Position numbers and translations under genes: made by a program. A DNA stretch of 64,000 nt from Pseudomonas sp. KU43P. GTDB taxonomy: Bacteria; Pseudomonadota; Gammaproteobacteria; Pseudomonadales; Pseudomonadaceae. Every line of letters begins with the position of its first letter. The first letter of the stretch is position 1. Of the stretch, positions 35,129-46,982 are shown piece by piece. The DNA lies in the NCBI RefSeq assembly GCF_033095865.1, contig NZ_AP019365.1, positions 5,677,501-5,741,500 on the forward strand, read 5' to 3'. The notes under the pieces were generated by a model. It was not told the DNA's origin, did no database searches, and was given only the letters and a program-made list of their open reading frames with translations.

Positions 35129-36796
35129 CTAGATGGCTTGCGCCAGCTTGCGTTCGGACGCCTGCTGCAGGTACTCGACCAATTCCCCCACCGGCAACGG
35201 CTTGCTGACCAGGAACCCCTGCACCTGGTCGCAGCCAAAACCGCGCAGCAAGGCCATCTGCTCCTCGCTCTCCACACCTTCGGCCACCACCTCGAGATTG
35301 AGGTTGTGCGCCAAGTTGATCATGGCGTGCACCAGCTTGCGGTTTTCCTCGCGCATCTCCATCTCGGCAACGAAGCTGCGGTCCACCTTGAGCAAGGTGA
35401 TCGGCAGGCTGTTCAAGTGCACGAACGAAGAGAACCCGGTACCGAAGTCGTCCAGCGAGAAGCGCACGCCCAGGCGCCCCAGGGCATCCATGGTCTGGCG
35501 CACCAGCTCGTTGCGGCGCATCACGGCTGTTTCGGTCAGCTCGAATTCCAGCCAGCGGGCATCGACACCGTGCTCGATGATCAGGCGGCTCAGGGTCGCC
35601 AGCAGCTGGCTGTCCTGAAACTGGCGGAAACTCAGGTTAACCGCCATGTGCAGAGGCTCCAGCCCGCTTTCACGAAGGGCCTGCATGTCGCGCAGGGCAC
35701 GCGAGATGACCCAGTAACCCAGCGGGACGATCAGCCCGCTCTGTTCGGCCAGCGGTACGAATTCGCTCGGCGGCAGCAGCCCGCGCTCGGCATGGCGCCA
35801 GCGCACCAGGGCCTCCAGGCCGACGATACGCCCATCGGCCAGGTTCAGGCGTGGCTGGTAGTGCAGTTCCAGTTCGTCGCGGCGCAAGGCCCGGCGCAGT
35901 TCGCTTTCCAGGTCGGCCAGGCTGCGGGCGTTACGGTTGATCCGCTCGTTGAACACATGGAAATTGCAGCCCTGACTGCTCTTGGCCTGGCGCATGGCGA
36001 TGTGCGCGTGCCACATCAACGGGTCGGCGCCACCTTGGGCGCGGGCATGGGCGATACCCAGGCTGCAGCCGAGCAGCAGGCTTTCACCATCGATCCAGTA
36101 AGGCTCGGCCAGGGCTTCGACGATACGTTCGGCGATCCACTCGGCACGGTTGGCATCGCGGCGGGTGTCGATCAGCAAGGCGAACTCGTCACTGCCCAGG
36201 CGCGCCAACTGGTCGCCGGCTTCCAACTGCTGCTTGAGCCGCGACACCACTTGCAGGATCAGGCGGTCGCCACCTTGATGACCGAGCGCATCGTTGACGT
36301 GACGGAAGTTGTCCAGGTCGAGGTGGCCGAGGGCAACGCCGCGTCCCTCGTTCTCGGCCAGGCGCGTGGTCAGCAAGGCCTGGAAGCCCTGGCGGTTGGC
36401 GATGCCAGTCAGCGGGTCTTGTTCGGCCAGGCGTTGCAGGGTGGCGACCAGCACACCGCGCTCGCGCACGTGACGCAGCGAGCGGCGCAGGGCATCGGTA
36501 TTGAGCTGGTCAAGCACCAGCCAGTCGCTGACGCCGGTCGGCGGCACCGTCGGCTCATGGTCGAGCAACAGGATGGTCGGCAAGTCGCAACGCCCTGGGG
36601 CAGGCTGCAAGGCCGGCGTTGCCAGGATCACGGCCTGGCGGTCATGACTGAAAAGGCTATCGACCGCCGCCCAGTTCGGCGCGGTCAGCAATACCGCCGT
36701 GTCGCCTAGCGGTTGCAGGCACTCGCGCAGCAAGGCAGCCCATTCCGGCTCATCAGCCAACAACAGCAAACGCAGAGGTTCGACAGGCGTGGACAA
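35129..36796 (-). CDS. GGDEF-EAL protein with degenerate GGDEF motif
   Basis: A 555-residue cytoplasmic protein: N-terminal receiver-like domain (about 8-115), GGDEF (about 120-285) and EAL (about 300-545). The cyclase signature reads GSDEF (about 201-205), not GGDEF, so synthesis is doubtful. The phosphodiesterase motifs are intact: GLEALVRW (about 325), DDFGTGFSS, KVDRSFV, AEGVE and QGFLVSKPLP, predicting c-di-GMP hydrolysis, possibly GTP-stimulated by the GSDEF domain. The receiver lacks a clear phosphoacceptor pocket. A Fur-box-like palindrome lies about 60 bases upstream of the start. Confidence 0.92.
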   Translation of the reverse strand: MSTPVEPLRLLLLADEPEWAALLRECLQPLGDTAVLLTAPNWAAVDSLFSHDRQAVILATPALQPAPGRCDLPTILLLDHEPTVPPTGVSDWLVLDQLNTDALRRSLRHVRERGVLVATLQRLAEQDPLTGIANRQGFQALLTTRLAENEGRGVALGHLDLDNFRHVNDALGHQGGDRLILQVVSRLKQQLEAGDQLARLGSDEFALLIDTRRDANRAEWIAERIVEALAEPYWIDGESLLLGCSLGIAHARAQGGADPLMWHAHIAMRQAKSSQGCNFHVFNERINRNARSLADLESELRRALRRDELELHYQPRLNLADGRIVGLEALVRWRHAERGLLPPSEFVPLAEQSGLIVPLGYWVISRALRDMQALRESGLEPLHMAVNLSFRQFQDSQLLATLSRLIIEHGVDARWLEFELTETAVMRRNELVRQTMDALGRLGVRFSLDDFGTGFSSFVHLNSLPITLLKVDRSFVAEMEMREENRKLVHAMINLAHNLNLEVVAEGVESEEQMALLRGFGCDQVQGFLVSKPLPVGELVEYLQQASERKLAQAI

Positions 36797-36850
36797 GCGG
36801 GCTCCTTAGGGCTTGGACGGTGACACGAGGGCGGCCGGGTATGCTACTGC

Positions 36851-36869
36851 ATAAATGAAAATGATTTTC
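36851..36869. promoter_or_regulatory. Fur-box-like palindrome
   Basis: The segment contains TGAAAATGATTTTCA, a perfect odd palindrome. In the best register it matches 13 of 19 bases of the Fur consensus. It lies between the divergent GGDEF-EAL and rep genes, nearer the former. Confidence 0.4.
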
Positions 36870-37047
36870 ACTTTTAGACATATCCTTGCCCACAGTGTAC
36901 CGACACATTTTGACGTGCATCCTGCGGGAAAGTCGCGAAACCGGCAAATCCGATTTTTTCCAGGAATAGCATTAGTTTGACTAATGTTATGCGTGGATAA
37001 AACGTTGACTCAGACGTCAGACGGTCGCGCCACAACCGCCCCATGCC

Positions 37048-37056
37048 TGTTAGAAT
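37048..37056 (+). promoter_or_regulatory. Extended -10 promoter of rep
   Basis: TGTTAGAAT is an extended -10 element (TG-N-TAGAAT) about 35 bases before the rep start. No good -35 is present, as expected for extended -10 promoters. Confidence 0.5.
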
Positions 37057-37091
37057 GCGCGGCTATTTTCTGGCGACCCCCGGTTTCTAGC

Positions 37092-39745
<2,654 letters not shown>

Positions 39746-39752
39746 GCCTGTA

Positions 39753-39998
39753 GTGGCCTCATCGCTGGCAAGCCAGCTCCCACAGGAACTCCACCGCTCC
39801 AAAGGGCTGCGTTGTACCGGTGGGCGCCGGCTTGCCAGCGATGGGCTGCGTTGTACCTGTGGGAGCTGGCTTGCAAGCGATGGGCTGCGTTGTACCTGTG
39901 GGAGCTGGCTTGCCAGCGATGGGCTGCGTTGTACCTGTGGGAGCTGGCTTGCCAGCGATGGGCTGCGTTGTACCTGTGGGAGCTGGCTTGCCAGCGAT
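39753..39998. repeat. Tandem REP array: one inverted plus five direct 39-bp copies
   Basis: After one REP in the forward sense (39755-39785), five units of 39 bases begin at 39804, 39843, 39882, 39921 and 39960. Each is GGGCTGCGTTGTACCTGTGG plus the palindrome GCTGGCTTGCCAGC. Units 4 and 5 are identical and match unit 3 apart from one base (GCAAGC for GCCAGC in unit 3); unit 1 carries three or four substitutions. The even spacing and near identity indicate amplification by slippage or unequal exchange. Confidence 0.95.
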
Positions 39999-40021
39999 GG
40001 GCTGCAAAGCAGCCCCGGCAA

Positions 40022-41881
40022 TCACTGAGTCGCCGCCAACCCCGCCAGCAGCAAGCGCTGGTAAAGCTCCTCCTTCAGCCCCTGCGGCTCTGCCAGATTC
40101 ATCCGCGCCAACGGCGCCACATACCCCTCGGGCCCTGGCGCATCCAGTGCCGCCTTACCCAACTCCAGCACTTCGCTCAGCTTGAACTTGCTTTTCAACC
40201 AGTTCAGCGCCCGCAACAAATCCCGCTCTTCTGCCGTGAAGTCCGTCCCCAGCGGATACTCCGGGAACAACCGTGCATGCCGCGCTCGTAGGGTCTCTAG
40301 CCGCTCTGGCGTGTTGTCCGTGAAGCGCGCATCCAGCTCGAAGTCCCTGGCCAGCTTTCCAGCCTTCTTGGCCCGCTCGATCAGGTCGCCCTGAAAACGC
40401 GAATCACTGATCGCCAGCAATCGGGCAATCACCTCGCTGTCAGTCTGCCCGCGCAGGTCGGCAATGCCGTACTCGGTCACGACGATGTCGCGCAGGTGCC
40501 GTGGGATGGTGCAGTGGCCATAGGCCCAAAGCAGGTTCGAGCTCACATCGCCGCCCGTTTCGCGCCAGCTGCGCAGCAACAGTATCGAGCGCCCGCCTTC
40601 CAGCGCGTGGCCCTGGGCGACGAAGTTGTATTGTCCGCCCACACCGCTGAGCACGCGGCCATCTTCAAGCTGGTCAGCAACACCCGCACCCAGCAACGTC
40701 ATGGTGAACGCCGTGTTGATGAAGCGCGCATCGCGCCGCTGCCGGCGCTTGAGTTCTTCCTGCCCGTACAGCTCGTTGATGAAGCTGATGCGGGTCATGG
40801 CGAAACGCTCACGCTGCTCCAGCGTCATCTCGCGCAGACGCTGGTAGAACGCCCGCGGGCCAAGGAAGAATCCACCATGCACGAGTACGCCGTGCTCGTC
40901 CGCCGGGCGCCGCACCACACCGGCTTCGGCCAGCGCCAGCAGGCCATTGACGAACATTTCGCTGCAGCCGTAGAGGCCTTGGGCGAAAGGCTCCAGGCCA
41001 CCTTCACGGTCGATCAGTGACTGCCATGGGCCCACGTCCAGTTCACCCAGCAGTGCGCGGTAGCCCTCGTTGTCGCCTTGGCGCGCCAGCAGCGCGGCGG
41101 CGACTGCGTCGCCCATGGCGCCGATGCCAATCTGCAAGGTGCCGCCGTCACGCACCAGCGAGCTGGCGTGCAGGCCGATGCAATGGTCCTGGAGGGTCAC
41201 TGGCATGTTCGGGGTGGAAAACAGGCGCCTTTGCTCCGCCTGGTCGATCAACAGGTCGAACGCATCCATCGACAGTTCCGCGTCGCCGGGCATGTAGGGC
41301 AGCTCAGCGTGAACCTGGCCAAGCATGAGGATGGTTTCACCGGCGGAGCGGCGCTTGGCGATCATCGGTAGCAGGTCGAGCGTGATATCAGGGTTGCAGG
41401 CGAGGCTCAGGTGCACAGGCTTTTCCGGCGTGGCGGCCACCAGCTGGGCAATGAGGTTCAGGCCCTTGGCGTTGATGTCGCGTGCTGCGTGGCTGTAATT
41501 GCTGCTGACGTAGTCCTGCTGCGCGGACTCGCTGTGCAGCAGGCTGCCGGGCTGCATGAAGAACTGTTCGATGCGGATGTTCGGCGGAAGGCTGTCTTTG
41601 CGAAGGTCCGCGAGGTAGTCGAGCTCTTCGTAATCGGCGAATACGCGATCGATGAAGGGTTCGAGGAAGCGCCGTTGCAGGCCATCACCCAGTGGCGGGC
41701 GGCCGAGGCTGAGGGCGGTGTAGATGGTCAGACGGCGTTCAGGCAGTTCGCGAACCCGTTTGTACAACGCATTCACGAACGCGTTGGGTTTGCCAAGGCC
41801 CAGCGGCAGGCCCATGTGAATATGGGCAGGCAGGCGCGCCAGGACTTGCTCGACGGCCTGTTCGATGGAGCAGAGATGCAT
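40022..41881 (-). CDS. Acetyl-CoA hydrolase/CoA-transferase family protein
   Basis: A 619-residue protein related to acetyl-CoA hydrolase/4-hydroxybutyrate CoA-transferases. The N-terminal half holds HIHMGLPLGLGKPNAFVNAL and the C-terminal half the family block IVTEYGIADLRGQTDSEVIARLLAI, with GVGGQYNFVAQGHALEGGRSILLLRS upstream of it. A Glu is expected as nucleophile; the candidate is in VVTEYGIAD. It is longer than the typical 430-500 residue enzymes owing to an insertion around 290-400. AGGAGG precedes the ATG. Monocistronic; substrate CoA ester unknown. Confidence 0.85.
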   Translation of the reverse strand: MHLCSIEQAVEQVLARLPAHIHMGLPLGLGKPNAFVNALYKRVRELPERRLTIYTALSLGRPPLGDGLQRRFLEPFIDRVFADYEELDYLADLRKDSLPPNIRIEQFFMQPGSLLHSESAQQDYVSSNYSHAARDINAKGLNLIAQLVAATPEKPVHLSLACNPDITLDLLPMIAKRRSAGETILMLGQVHAELPYMPGDAELSMDAFDLLIDQAEQRRLFSTPNMPVTLQDHCIGLHASSLVRDGGTLQIGIGAMGDAVAAALLARQGDNEGYRALLGELDVGPWQSLIDREGGLEPFAQGLYGCSEMFVNGLLALAEAGVVRRPADEHGVLVHGGFFLGPRAFYQRLREMTLEQRERFAMTRISFINELYGQEELKRRQRRDARFINTAFTMTLLGAGVADQLEDGRVLSGVGGQYNFVAQGHALEGGRSILLLRSWRETGGDVSSNLLWAYGHCTIPRHLRDIVVTEYGIADLRGQTDSEVIARLLAISDSRFQGDLIERAKKAGKLARDFELDARFTDNTPERLETLRARHARLFPEYPLGTDFTAEERDLLRALNWLKSKFKLSEVLELGKAALDAPGPEGYVAPLARMNLAEPQGLKEELYQRLLLAGLAATQ

Positions 41882-41949
41882 CTGGGCCTCCTGAGTCTTC
41901 CGTGGGGTCAGGGGTTGGACATATCTGGGAGCTGGTTTGTTGCCTGCTC

Positions 41950-41990
41950 CGGCCCTATCGCCGGCAAGCCGGCTCCCACAGGGCCTCCAC
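41950..41990. repeat. Single REP element
   Basis: One palindrome (CTATCGCCGGCAAGCCGGCTCC) with no inverted partner, between two genes on the - strand. Confidence 0.85.
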
Positions 41991-42019
41991 AGGGCCAGAG
42001 AGCGGGCCAGACGACACAT

Positions 42020-42045
42020 AAACAAAGCCCGCCAAAAAGGCGGGC
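42020..42045 (-). terminator. Rho-independent terminator of the cytochrome c5 gene
   Basis: On the - strand GCCCGCC-TTTTT-GGCGGGC is followed by TTTGTTT, 20 bases after the stop. Confidence 0.85.
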
Positions 42046-42066
42046 CTCGTGCAATTCGTTTACGGC

Positions 42067-42489
42067 TTACAACCCGGACATCTTCTTGATCGCCCCTTTC
42101 AGGTCGTCATCCGAGCAGTCCGCGCAGGTGCCCTTGGGCGGCATAGCATTGATTCCGCTGATAGCTTTGGCCAAAAGCCCGTCAACGCCGCCCTGCTCCT
42201 TGGCACGCTTGCCCCAGTCCCCTGAGTCACCAATCTTTGGCGCGCCGAGAAGGCCGGTGCCATGGCAGGCGTTACAGTGCTTGGCAATAACATCATCTGG
42301 CGTCTTGGCCCCGCCCCCACCTGCTGCTGCGGCCACTTCCATACCTTTGCACTCCTGGCCCTGGACACACACCTGGCCGACCGGCTCGAGGCGTTTGGCA
42401 AGTTCATCGTTGGTCGCTGCGGTTGCGCTCAGTGCCCAAAGGGCGAATACGGCTGCTGGTACGGCCAGCATCTTCTTGATTTGGTTCAC
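42067..42489 (-). CDS. Cytochrome c5 family protein
   Basis: A 140-residue periplasmic class I cytochrome. The signal peptide covers about 1-25 (KKMLAVPAAVFALWALSATAA). Haem binds at CNACH (about 71-75), with the axial Met in NAMPPKG. A C-terminal Cys pair (CADC) forms the disulfide typical of c5. The region 50-62 contains a Gly/Ala run (AAAAGGGGA). Start is GTG, preceded by GAGGG; an inner ATG would remove the basic N-region of the signal. It carries electrons between quinol oxidising and terminal enzymes. Confidence 0.92.
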   Translation of the reverse strand: MNQIKKMLAVPAAVFALWALSATAATNDELAKRLEPVGQVCVQGQECKGMEVAAAAGGGGAKTPDDVIAKHCNACHGTGLLGAPKIGDSGDWGKRAKEQGGVDGLLAKAISGINAMPPKGTCADCSDDDLKGAIKKMSGL

Positions 42490-42625
42490 GCGAACACCCT
42501 CATGGTGGCTAATCACGCCCGCGGCCACGGTAATGCGAGCGTTGAAAAGTATAGCGGCAACCTGGAGGCCGTGAAACGACCCCACTCAGGAAAGGGGTAT
42601 TGCAAAAGCAATGCACTGCGCTGGA

Positions 42626-43174
42626 TCAAAAATTCGACGGTGTGGCCGCGCTGATCAGCCGGGCAGGTTGGTCGAACGGGTTGCGAAAGCGATGCGGCCG
42701 GGTGCTTTCGAAATAGTAGCTGTCGCCTTCTTCGAGAATGAAGATTTCGTTGCCCACCACCAGTTCGAGCCGGCCTTCAAGCAGGATGCCGGTCTCTTCG
42801 CCGTCGTGGGTGAGCATTTCCGCCCCGGTGTCGGCGCCTGGAGGATAAACCTCGGTGAGGAACGCGATCGCGCGGTTGGGATGCGACTTGCCCACCAGCT
42901 TCATGGTCACCGCACCGTCCGAAATGTCGATCAGCTCATTGGCCTTGTAGACGATCTGGGTAGGGCTTTGCGGCTCCAGTTCGACCGAGAAGAACTCGAC
43001 CATGGACATGGGGATACCGCTCAGCACCTTGCGCAGCGAGCTGATCGAAGGGCTCACGCTGTTTTTCTCGATCATCGAGATGGTGCTGTTGGTCACGCCC
43101 GCACGCTTGGCGAGTTCGCGCTGGGACAGGCCCTTGAGCTTGCGGATGGCTTGCAGTCGTTCGCCGACGTCCAA
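42626..43174 (-). CDS. XRE-family regulator with C-terminal cupin (PuuR-like)
   Basis: The 182-residue protein has an N-terminal XRE helix-turn-helix (about 4-58: RLQAIRKLKGLSQRELAKRAGVTNSTISMIEKN) and a cupin at about 105-175 (HDGEETGILLEGRLELVVGNEIFILEEGDSYYF). PuuR, which represses putrescine genes and is released by putrescine, shares this plan. Polyamine-type genes (PuuB-like oxidase, KauB) lie 4 and 10 kb away in this window, which fits. The nearest neighbours are dadX and cytochrome c5. GGAGGC precedes the ATG. Confidence 0.88.
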   Translation of the reverse strand: MDVGERLQAIRKLKGLSQRELAKRAGVTNSTISMIEKNSVSPSISSLRKVLSGIPMSMVEFFSVELEPQSPTQIVYKANELIDISDGAVTMKLVGKSHPNRAIAFLTEVYPPGADTGAEMLTHDGEETGILLEGRLELVVGNEIFILEEGDSYYFESTRPHRFRNPFDQPARLISAATPSNF

Positions 43175-43283
43175 AGCTGGAGCCTCCTGAAACGGTGAGA
43201 TGAGGGGTGGATGTGAACGATATCATGGCAATGCCGTTCAGTATTTACAACACACCGCCCCTCACACTGTCCGCTTCGGCGCC

Positions 43284-44357
43284 TTATTCGCCGTAATAGT
43301 CCAGCGGCACCCGCTTCAGGTTGCAGAAGATCTGGTAGGGAATGGTGCCAGCGTGCATGGCCACTTCGCTGGCCAGCACCTGCTTACCCCACAACTCGAC
43401 CGGGCTGCCGATGGTGGCTTCGGGCACATCGGTCAGGTCGATGCAGAGCATGTCCATGGAGACGCGGCCGATCAGCTGGCTGCGCTTGCCGGCGACCATC
43501 ACCGGCGTGCCGGTGGGTGCCTGGCGCGGGTAGCCGTCGGCATAGCCCATGGCGACCACGCCCACACGGGTCGGGCGCTGGCTGATGAACTTGGCGCCAT
43601 ATCCCACCGGCTCGCCGGCAGGCAGTTCACGCACGCTTATCACCCGCGATTGCAGGGTCATGACCGGCTGCAGGCGCTCGGCCTGGGCCTGCTCGACTTC
43701 GAAGGGCGTGGCACCGTAGAGCATGATACCGGGGCGTACCCAGTCACTCGGCGCCTGCGGCCAGGCCAGCACGCCGGGGGAATTGCGCAGGCTGCATTCG
43801 GCGGCCAGGCCCTGGCGGGCGGCGTCGAACACGGCGATCTGCTGGGCGGTGGCATCGGCGTCCAGTTCGTCGGCACGGGCGAAGTGGCTCATGAGGACGA
43901 TGCGCGAAACCTTGCCGCTGGCCAGCAGCCGCTGGTAGGCGTCGTTGTAGTCCTTGGGGTGAAGGCCAACCCGGTGCATGCCGCTGTCGAGCTTGAGCCA
44001 TACCGTGAGCGGTTTGCTCACCTGGGTTTTCTCGATAGCCTCCAGTTGCCACAGGGAATGCACCACGCACCACAGGTCGTGCTCGCCGATCAGCGCCAGC
44101 TCGCTGGCTTCGAAAAAGCCTTCGAGCAACAGCACCGGAGCCTTTATTCCGGCTGCACGCAGTTCCAGGGCTTCTTCGATGCAGGCCACAGCAAAGCCGT
44201 CTGCCTCGGTTTCCAGGGCCAGGGCGCAACGTACGGCACCATGGCCGTAGGCGTCGGCCTTGATCACGGCCAGGGCTTTGGCACCGGTCAGTTCACGGGC
44301 CAGGCGGTAGTTGTGACGGAGAGCTTGGAGGTCGATCAGGGCACGGGCGGGACGCAT
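43284..44357 (-). CDS. dadX: Catabolic alanine racemase
   Basis: A 357-residue fold-type III alanine racemase. The PLP lysine is Lys33 in [10 protein letters not shown] and the opposing Tyr base in GYGAKF (about 253). [11 protein letters not shown] and [14 protein letters not shown] are family signatures. The catabolic DadX role, rather than the wall-building Alr, is inferred from dadA immediately upstream on the same strand and a divergent Lrp regulator. The start was set at [10 protein letters not shown]; the upstream extension is REP sequence. A REP pair separates it from dadA. Confidence 0.93.
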   Translation of the reverse strand: MRPARALIDLQALRHNYRLARELTGAKALAVIKADAYGHGAVRCALALETEADGFAVACIEEALELRAAGIKAPVLLLEGFFEASELALIGEHDLWCVVHSLWQLEAIEKTQVSKPLTVWLKLDSGMHRVGLHPKDYNDAYQRLLASGKVSRIVLMSHFARADELDADATAQQIAVFDAARQGLAAECSLRNSPGVLAWPQAPSDWVRPGIMLYGATPFEVEQAQAERLQPVMTLQSRVISVRELPAGEPVGYGAKFISQRPTRVGVVAMGYADGYPRQAPTGTPVMVAGKRSQLIGRVSMDMLCIDLTDVPEATIGSPVELWGKQVLASEVAMHAGTIPYQIFCNLKRVPLDYYGE

Positions 44358-44400
44358 GGCGGCAGCCTTATGGTGGTTCGAGTTGAAAACGGTGTTGGGT

Positions 44401-44474
44401 TTATCGCCGGCAAGCCGGCTCCCACACCGACAGCGCGGTACTTGTGGGAGCCGGCTTGCCGGCGATGAGGCCGG
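44401..44474. repeat. REP pair (inverted) between dadA and dadX
   Basis: Two palindromes head to head inside the dadA-dadX unit. It could attenuate or stabilise the message between the genes. Confidence 0.9.
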
Positions 44475-44484
44475 AAAAGACGCC

Positions 44485-45789
44485 TTACTGCTGGTGTGCA
44501 GGCGCGGTCTGGCCGTGCTTGGCCACTTCCGGGCTGTTGCCATACCGGGCAATGTCCAGGCCTTCGGCACTGATCTGCGGCTTCTTGCGCGCGATCAGGT
44601 CGGCCAGCAGGCGACCGGAACCACACGCCATGGTCCAACCCAATGTACCGTGGCCGGTGTTGAGGAACAGGTTGCGGAACGCGGTGGCACCCACGATCGG
44701 CGTACCGTCCGGGGTCGCCGGGCGCAGGCCGGTCCAGAAGCTCGCCTGGCTCAGGTCGCCGCCGCGAGGATAAAGGTCGTTGACGATCATCTCCAGCGTT
44801 TCGCGCCGGGCCGGGTTCAGCGACAGGTCAAAACCGGCGATCTCAGCCATGCCACCGACACGAATGCGGTTGTCGAAACGGGTGATGGCGACCTTGTAGG
44901 TCTCGTCGAGAATGGTCGAGGTCGGGGCCATGTCGGCGTTGGTGATCGGCACGGTCAGCGAGTAACCCTTGAGCGGATACACCGGGGCCTTGATGCCCAG
45001 CGGCTTGAGCATCTGCGGCGAGTAGCTGCCCAGGGCCAGCACGTAGCGGTCGGCAGTTTCCAGCTTGCCGTCGATCCATACGCCATTGATACGGTCGCCG
45101 GCGAAGTCCAGGCGCTGGATGTCCTGGCCGAAGCGGAATTCGACGCCCAGCTTCAGGGCCATCTCGGCAAGTTTGGTGGTGAACAGCTGGCAGTCGCCAG
45201 TCTGGTCGTTGGGCAGGCGCAGGGCGCCGGCCAGAATGTCTTTCACGCCAGCCAGGGCCGGTTCGACACGGGCAATGCCGTCACGGTCGAGCAGCTCGTA
45301 GGGCACCCCGGACTGTTCGAGCACGGCGATATCCTTGGCCGCGGCATCCACCTGGGCCTGGGTGCGGAATAGCTGGGTAGTGCCCAGGCTACGGTTTTCG
45401 TAGGCGATGCCGGTTTCGGCGCGCAGTTCGTCGAGGCAGTCACGGCTGTACTCGGACAGCCGCACCATGCGCTCCTTGTTCACCGCGTAACGGCTCGCGG
45501 TGCAGTTGCGCAGCATCTGCGCCATCCACAGGTACTGGTCGACGTCACCGGTGAGCTTGATGGCCAGGGGCGCGTGGCGCTCCAGCAGCCACTTGATGGC
45601 CTTCAGCGGCACCCCAGGGGCTGCCCAGGGCGAGGCATAGCCGGGCGAGATCTGGCCGGCGTTGGCAAAGCTGGTTTCCATGGCCACCGCCGGCTGGCGA
45701 TCGACCACGGTCACTTCGAAACCTTGCCTGGCCAGATAATAGGCACTGGCGGTTCCGATTACACCGCTACCAAGTACCAGAACTCGCAT
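44485..45789 (-). CDS. dadA: D-amino acid dehydrogenase small subunit
   Basis: A 434-residue flavoprotein starting [23 protein letters not shown] (FAD Rossmann motif at 7-12). [17 protein letters not shown] follows and the C-terminal block is [18 protein letters not shown]. It oxidises D-alanine and other D-amino acids to 2-oxo acids at the inner membrane, passing electrons to quinone. With DadX it forms the L-alanine catabolic pathway. Induction by L-alanine through the divergent Lrp protein is expected. Confidence 0.96.
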   Translation of the reverse strand: MRVLVLGSGVIGTASAYYLARQGFEVTVVDRQPAVAMETSFANAGQISPGYASPWAAPGVPLKAIKWLLERHAPLAIKLTGDVDQYLWMAQMLRNCTASRYAVNKERMVRLSEYSRDCLDELRAETGIAYENRSLGTTQLFRTQAQVDAAAKDIAVLEQSGVPYELLDRDGIARVEPALAGVKDILAGALRLPNDQTGDCQLFTTKLAEMALKLGVEFRFGQDIQRLDFAGDRINGVWIDGKLETADRYVLALGSYSPQMLKPLGIKAPVYPLKGYSLTVPITNADMAPTSTILDETYKVAITRFDNRIRVGGMAEIAGFDLSLNPARRETLEMIVNDLYPRGGDLSQASFWTGLRPATPDGTPIVGATAFRNLFLNTGHGTLGWTMACGSGRLLADLIARKKPQISAEGLDIARYGNSPEVAKHGQTAPAHQQ

Positions 45790-45943
45790 CGTTTATCCCT
45801 CGCACGCGGCTTACCGCAAATTTTGTTGATATGGCATGGATGGGCGCAGTATATGAATTCGAAGCCAGTGCAATTCACTATATAAAAGCCTATATTTGGC
45901 GAGAATTCTTGGCGAAAACGCCTTTCACGGAGGGGCATCCCCT

Positions 45944-46432
45944 ATGAGAACCCAGCACCAGAGCAAGCGTGAACTGGACAAGATCGACCGCAACATCCTG
46001 CGGATCCTGCAGAATGACGGGCGCATTTCCTTCACCGAACTGGGCGAGAAAGTTGGGCTTTCCACCACCCCCTGCACCGAGCGCGTACGCCGCCTGGAGC
46101 GCGAGGGCATCATCATGGGCTACAACGCCCGGCTCAATCCGCAGCACCTGAAGGGCAGCCTGCTGGTGTTTGTGGAAATCAGCCTGGACTACAAGTCGGG
46201 TGACACCTTCGAGGAGTTCCGCCGTGCGGTGCTCAAGCTGCCCCATGTATTGGAATGTCACCTGGTGTCGGGCGATTTCGACTACCTGGTGAAGGCGCGT
46301 ATTTCGGAGATGGCTTCGTACCGCAAGCTGCTCGGCGACATCCTGCTGAAGCTGCCGCACGTGCGCGAATCGAAGAGCTACATCGTGATGGAGGAGGTGA
46401 AAGAGAGCCTCTGCCTGCCGATTCCGGACTGA
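45944..46432 (+). CDS. dadR: Lrp-family transcriptional activator of dadAX
   Basis: The 162-residue protein has an N-terminal HTH (about 10-60: LDKIDRNILRILQNDGRISFTELGEKVGLSTTPCTERVRRLE) and a RAM effector domain (about 75-155: LLVFVEISLDYKSGDTFEEF, HVLECHLVSGDFDYLVKARI). It matches Lrp/DadR. Divergent from dadA with 154 bases between, the known layout where Lrp/DadR with L-alanine activates dadAX. GGAGGGG precedes the ATG. It is convergent with the YkgJ gene, only 2 bases apart. Confidence 0.93.
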   Translation: MRTQHQSKRELDKIDRNILRILQNDGRISFTELGEKVGLSTTPCTERVRRLEREGIIMGYNARLNPQHLKGSLLVFVEISLDYKSGDTFEEFRRAVLKLPHVLECHLVSGDFDYLVKARISEMASYRKLLGDILLKLPHVRESKSYIVMEEVKESLCLPIPD

Positions 46433-46434
46433 CC

Positions 46435-46788
46435 CTAGACCAGCACCTGACGGGTGCTGGCGATGAACCGGTGAACGATCAGTTCGGCCTGCGGCTCAAG
46501 CATCTGTTCAGGGCCGCGGCCGCGGGGGCAGGCCAGGCTGGGCGTGGTGCCGAACAGGCGGCAGATCATCGGGCGCTCCTCGTAGACCGTACAGCCACTG
46601 GGGCCCAGGTGTACGCAGTCCAGGCGCTGCAGTGCGGCGTCCTGTTCGGCCTGGGTCTTGCGCGGCAAGCGGGCCATTTCTTCTGCAGAGGTGGTCACCG
46701 GGCCGCAGCAGTCGTGGCAGCCGGGCTCGCACTCGAAGGAAGGGATGAGTTCGCGCAGGAACTGGATCTTGTGGCGGTTGCAGGACAT
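46435..46788 (-). CDS. YkgJ family cysteine cluster protein
   Basis: A 117-residue protein with the CxxCC-type cluster of this family: ECEPGCHDCCGPV at about 19-31, then CVHLGPSGCTVYEERPMICRLFG at about 58-80. The cysteines are thought to bind zinc or an iron-sulfur cluster; function is not established. The start was set at MSCNRHKIQF because the longer frame enters the REP pair. Stops of this gene and the Lrp gene nearly touch, so the two transcripts must overlap. Confidence 0.85.
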   Translation of the reverse strand: MSCNRHKIQFLRELIPSFECEPGCHDCCGPVTTSAEEMARLPRKTQAEQDAALQRLDCVHLGPSGCTVYEERPMICRLFGTTPSLACPRGRGPEQMLEPQAELIVHRFIASTRQVLV

Positions 46789-46823
46789 GGTTGGGTACGG
46801 ATTGAAGGTCGAGGTCGAATTAT

Positions 46824-46920
46824 AGGGCCAATCGCCGGCGAGCCGGCTCCCACAGGTAGTCCGCTGGTCCTGAGGACGGTGACTAACCTGTGGGAGCCAG
46901 CTTGCTGGCGATAAGGCCGG
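46824..46920. repeat. REP pair (inverted, mixed variants)
   Basis: The left copy is GCCGGCGAGCCGGC and the right copy is of the CCAGCTTGCTGGC variant. Confidence 0.88.
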
Positions 46921-46982
46921 TTGCCCCACCACAAAACCCCGGCTTATCCTCCCCTTCCGTCTAAATGCCCAGGACCCGCCCG

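Noticed and set aside
39804..40025. CRISPR-like array of 39-base units
   Set aside because: There are no unique spacers; the units are contiguous and contain the REP palindrome found throughout the window.
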